From NCBI GenBank assembly GCA_017635095.1, contig JAGBMA010000224.1, forward strand, positions 1 through 32,668: a stretch of 32,668 bases of DNA, in the 5' to 3' direction. The notes beneath the pieces were generated by a model. The model saw only the letters and a list, made by a program, of their open reading frames with translations, made no database searches and was not told where the DNA came from. The DNA comes from Ruminiclostridium sp. (GTDB lineage: Bacteria > Bacillota > Clostridia > Oscillospirales > Ruminococcaceae). The position numbers were made by a program, and so were the translations under genes. Of this stretch, positions 31,992 to 32,668 are shown piece after piece (the first letter of the stretch is position 1; every line of letters starts with the position of its first letter).

Positions 31992-32390
31992 ATGGCACAC
32001 ACCGCCAAAACAGACAAGATCCTCAATCTTTTCGGCAGTTCATCACCGGCTCCGTCAGCCATGAATCCTGCCATCAAGCCGCCCGAGCGTGAAGCAGTTC
32101 CGCCGGTTTTCGTCAAGGCGGACAACGGCACCCAGTTCGTCAATATACCGTTTCTGCTCATCAACGAACAGCTTGGCAGCATCATGGAACGCTTTCACTG
32201 CTGCACCTGCGACAAATGCGTCGCTGCTGTCACAGAGGAATCGCTTAAGCAGCTCCCTGTCTCTGTTGTGCGCATCAAGCGCAAATCCGACGCAGACACA
32301 GTAAACCGCGCGGCTGCCGATGCCCGCAGCGAAGCTATCCGCATCATCACCAAAGCCGTCATGTTCGTCAAATCCAACCCCCGTCATTAG
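31992..32390 (+). CDS. ComFB-like protein with a Cys cluster
   Basis: A 132-residue protein. Residues 48-132 read like the ComFB family (named after the late-competence comF operon): VNIPFLLINEQLGSIMERF, then the cysteine cluster CCTCDKC (70-76), an ESLKQLP helix end, and the family-typical final SNPRH. The first 47 residues are a proline/serine-rich leader. ComFB-domain proteins have been reported, to my recollection, as cyclic-dinucleotide receptors in other bacteria; that is not shown here. AAGGAG lies eight bases before the ATG, and the gene is tightly linked to the ParA-type ATPase, so the two probably act together. The neighbourhood (PilZ, GGDEF, flagella) makes a c-di-GMP link attractive but inferred. 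Confidence 0.72.
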   Translation: MAHTAKTDKILNLFGSSSPAPSAMNPAIKPPEREAVPPVFVKADNGTQFVNIPFLLINEQLGSIMERFHCCTCDKCVAAVTEESLKQLPVSVVRIKRKSDADTVNRAAADARSEAIRIITKAVMFVKSNPRH

Positions 32391-32403
32391 AGGTGTGGCT
32401 CCC

Positions 32404-32668
32404 GGCAGGGCTCCGCCCTGCACCCTCAGCGCGTCTGCGGACGCGCTTGTGGGGCTCTGCCCCACGCCCCGTGTCCGGCGCTCCCGCGCTTGTGGGGCTC
32501 TGCCCCACGCCCCGTGTCCGGCGCTCCCGCGCGTCTTAACAGACGGTTTCGGGGCTTACGCTTCTGTCGGTCAGCCCCCTCTGGCTCCTTCGTCGCCACC
32601 TCCCCCCGTGGGGGAGACACCCCGAACCCCGCGGCAGGGCAAGCCCTGCACCCGTAGCTGCCGCGACT
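32404..32668 (+). repeat. GC-rich mosaic repeat, copy R3 (runs off the window)
   Basis: Begins 14 bases after the ComFB-like stop. Modules: GCAGGGC-tcc-GCCCTGC (32405-32421), GCGCGTCTGCGGACGCGC, then two tandem copies of a 43-bp unit with GGGGCTCTGCCCCACG and GTGTCCGGCGCTCCCGCGC, GTCTTAACAGAC, CCCCC-cgt-GGGGG, and at the edge GGCAGGGCAAGCCCTGC with CACCCGTAGCTG. It shares both ends with the inverted copy at 12873-13032. There is no U-run, so it is not a classical terminator. No gene is seen. Confidence 0.8.

Noticed and set aside
32055-32620. Open frames on the minus strand at the right edge
   Set aside because: Overlap the ComFB-like gene and the same GC-rich repeat modules; no family pattern.

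Overview
The window looks like a chromosomal segment of a flagellated, Gram-positive member of the Clostridia, most likely an Oscillospiraceae/Ruminococcus-type gut or rumen bacterium. Evidence: a cellobiose phosphorylase very close to the ruminococcal/clostridial cellulolytic type, a Bacillota-order flagellar operon (flgB-flgC-fliE-fliF-fliG-fliH-fliI-fliJ), consensus sigma-A promoters with 17-18 bp spacers, AGGAGG-type ribosome binding sites, and GC-rich codon use with AT-rich intergenic regions. The species assignment is inference.

Layout. 1-4250: a minus-strand operon, P-type ATPase, RNase HI and a ZIP metal transporter, closed by a hairpin at the left edge. 4259-8390: a promoter with a perfect 18-bp tandem repeat, an orphan OmpR-type response regulator, and addA (without addB). 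8395-9963: a promoter, a DUF2156 protein, a cysteine-cluster (YkgJ-like) protein and a terminator. 9964-10719: a tRNA-Arg(ACG) gene followed by 3.6 tandem copies of a terminator-bearing repeat, then the typA promoter. 10720-14232: typA converging on an SDR oxidoreductase and a two-repeat DUF1508 protein, with a bidirectional terminator framed by GC-rich repeats. 14409-17120: cellobiose phosphorylase with its promoter and a cre/LacI-like operator. 17154-18645: a secreted Ig/FN3 protein behind an elaborate, riboswitch-like leader. 18665-19560: an orotate-phosphoribosyltransferase-like protein and a branched bidirectional terminator.

19561-27209 is the flagellar basal body/export operon, read right to left from one clear promoter. 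Between fliF and fliG I find an unlisted 57-codon gene whose product is a second, free-standing copy of the FliF C-terminal tail that docks on FliG. This is the most striking observation in the window. Upstream of the operon lies an unknown two-TM protein (27247-27972). Divergent from it run a PilZ protein, a membrane-bound GGDEF protein, a ParA-type ATPase with an AT-hook-like tail, and a ComFB-like protein. Together these suggest a c-di-GMP and positioning module attached to flagellar assembly. The window ends in a GC-rich mosaic repeat also found, inverted, near 12.9 kb.

All family calls are from reading the sequence; no database search or folding program was run.
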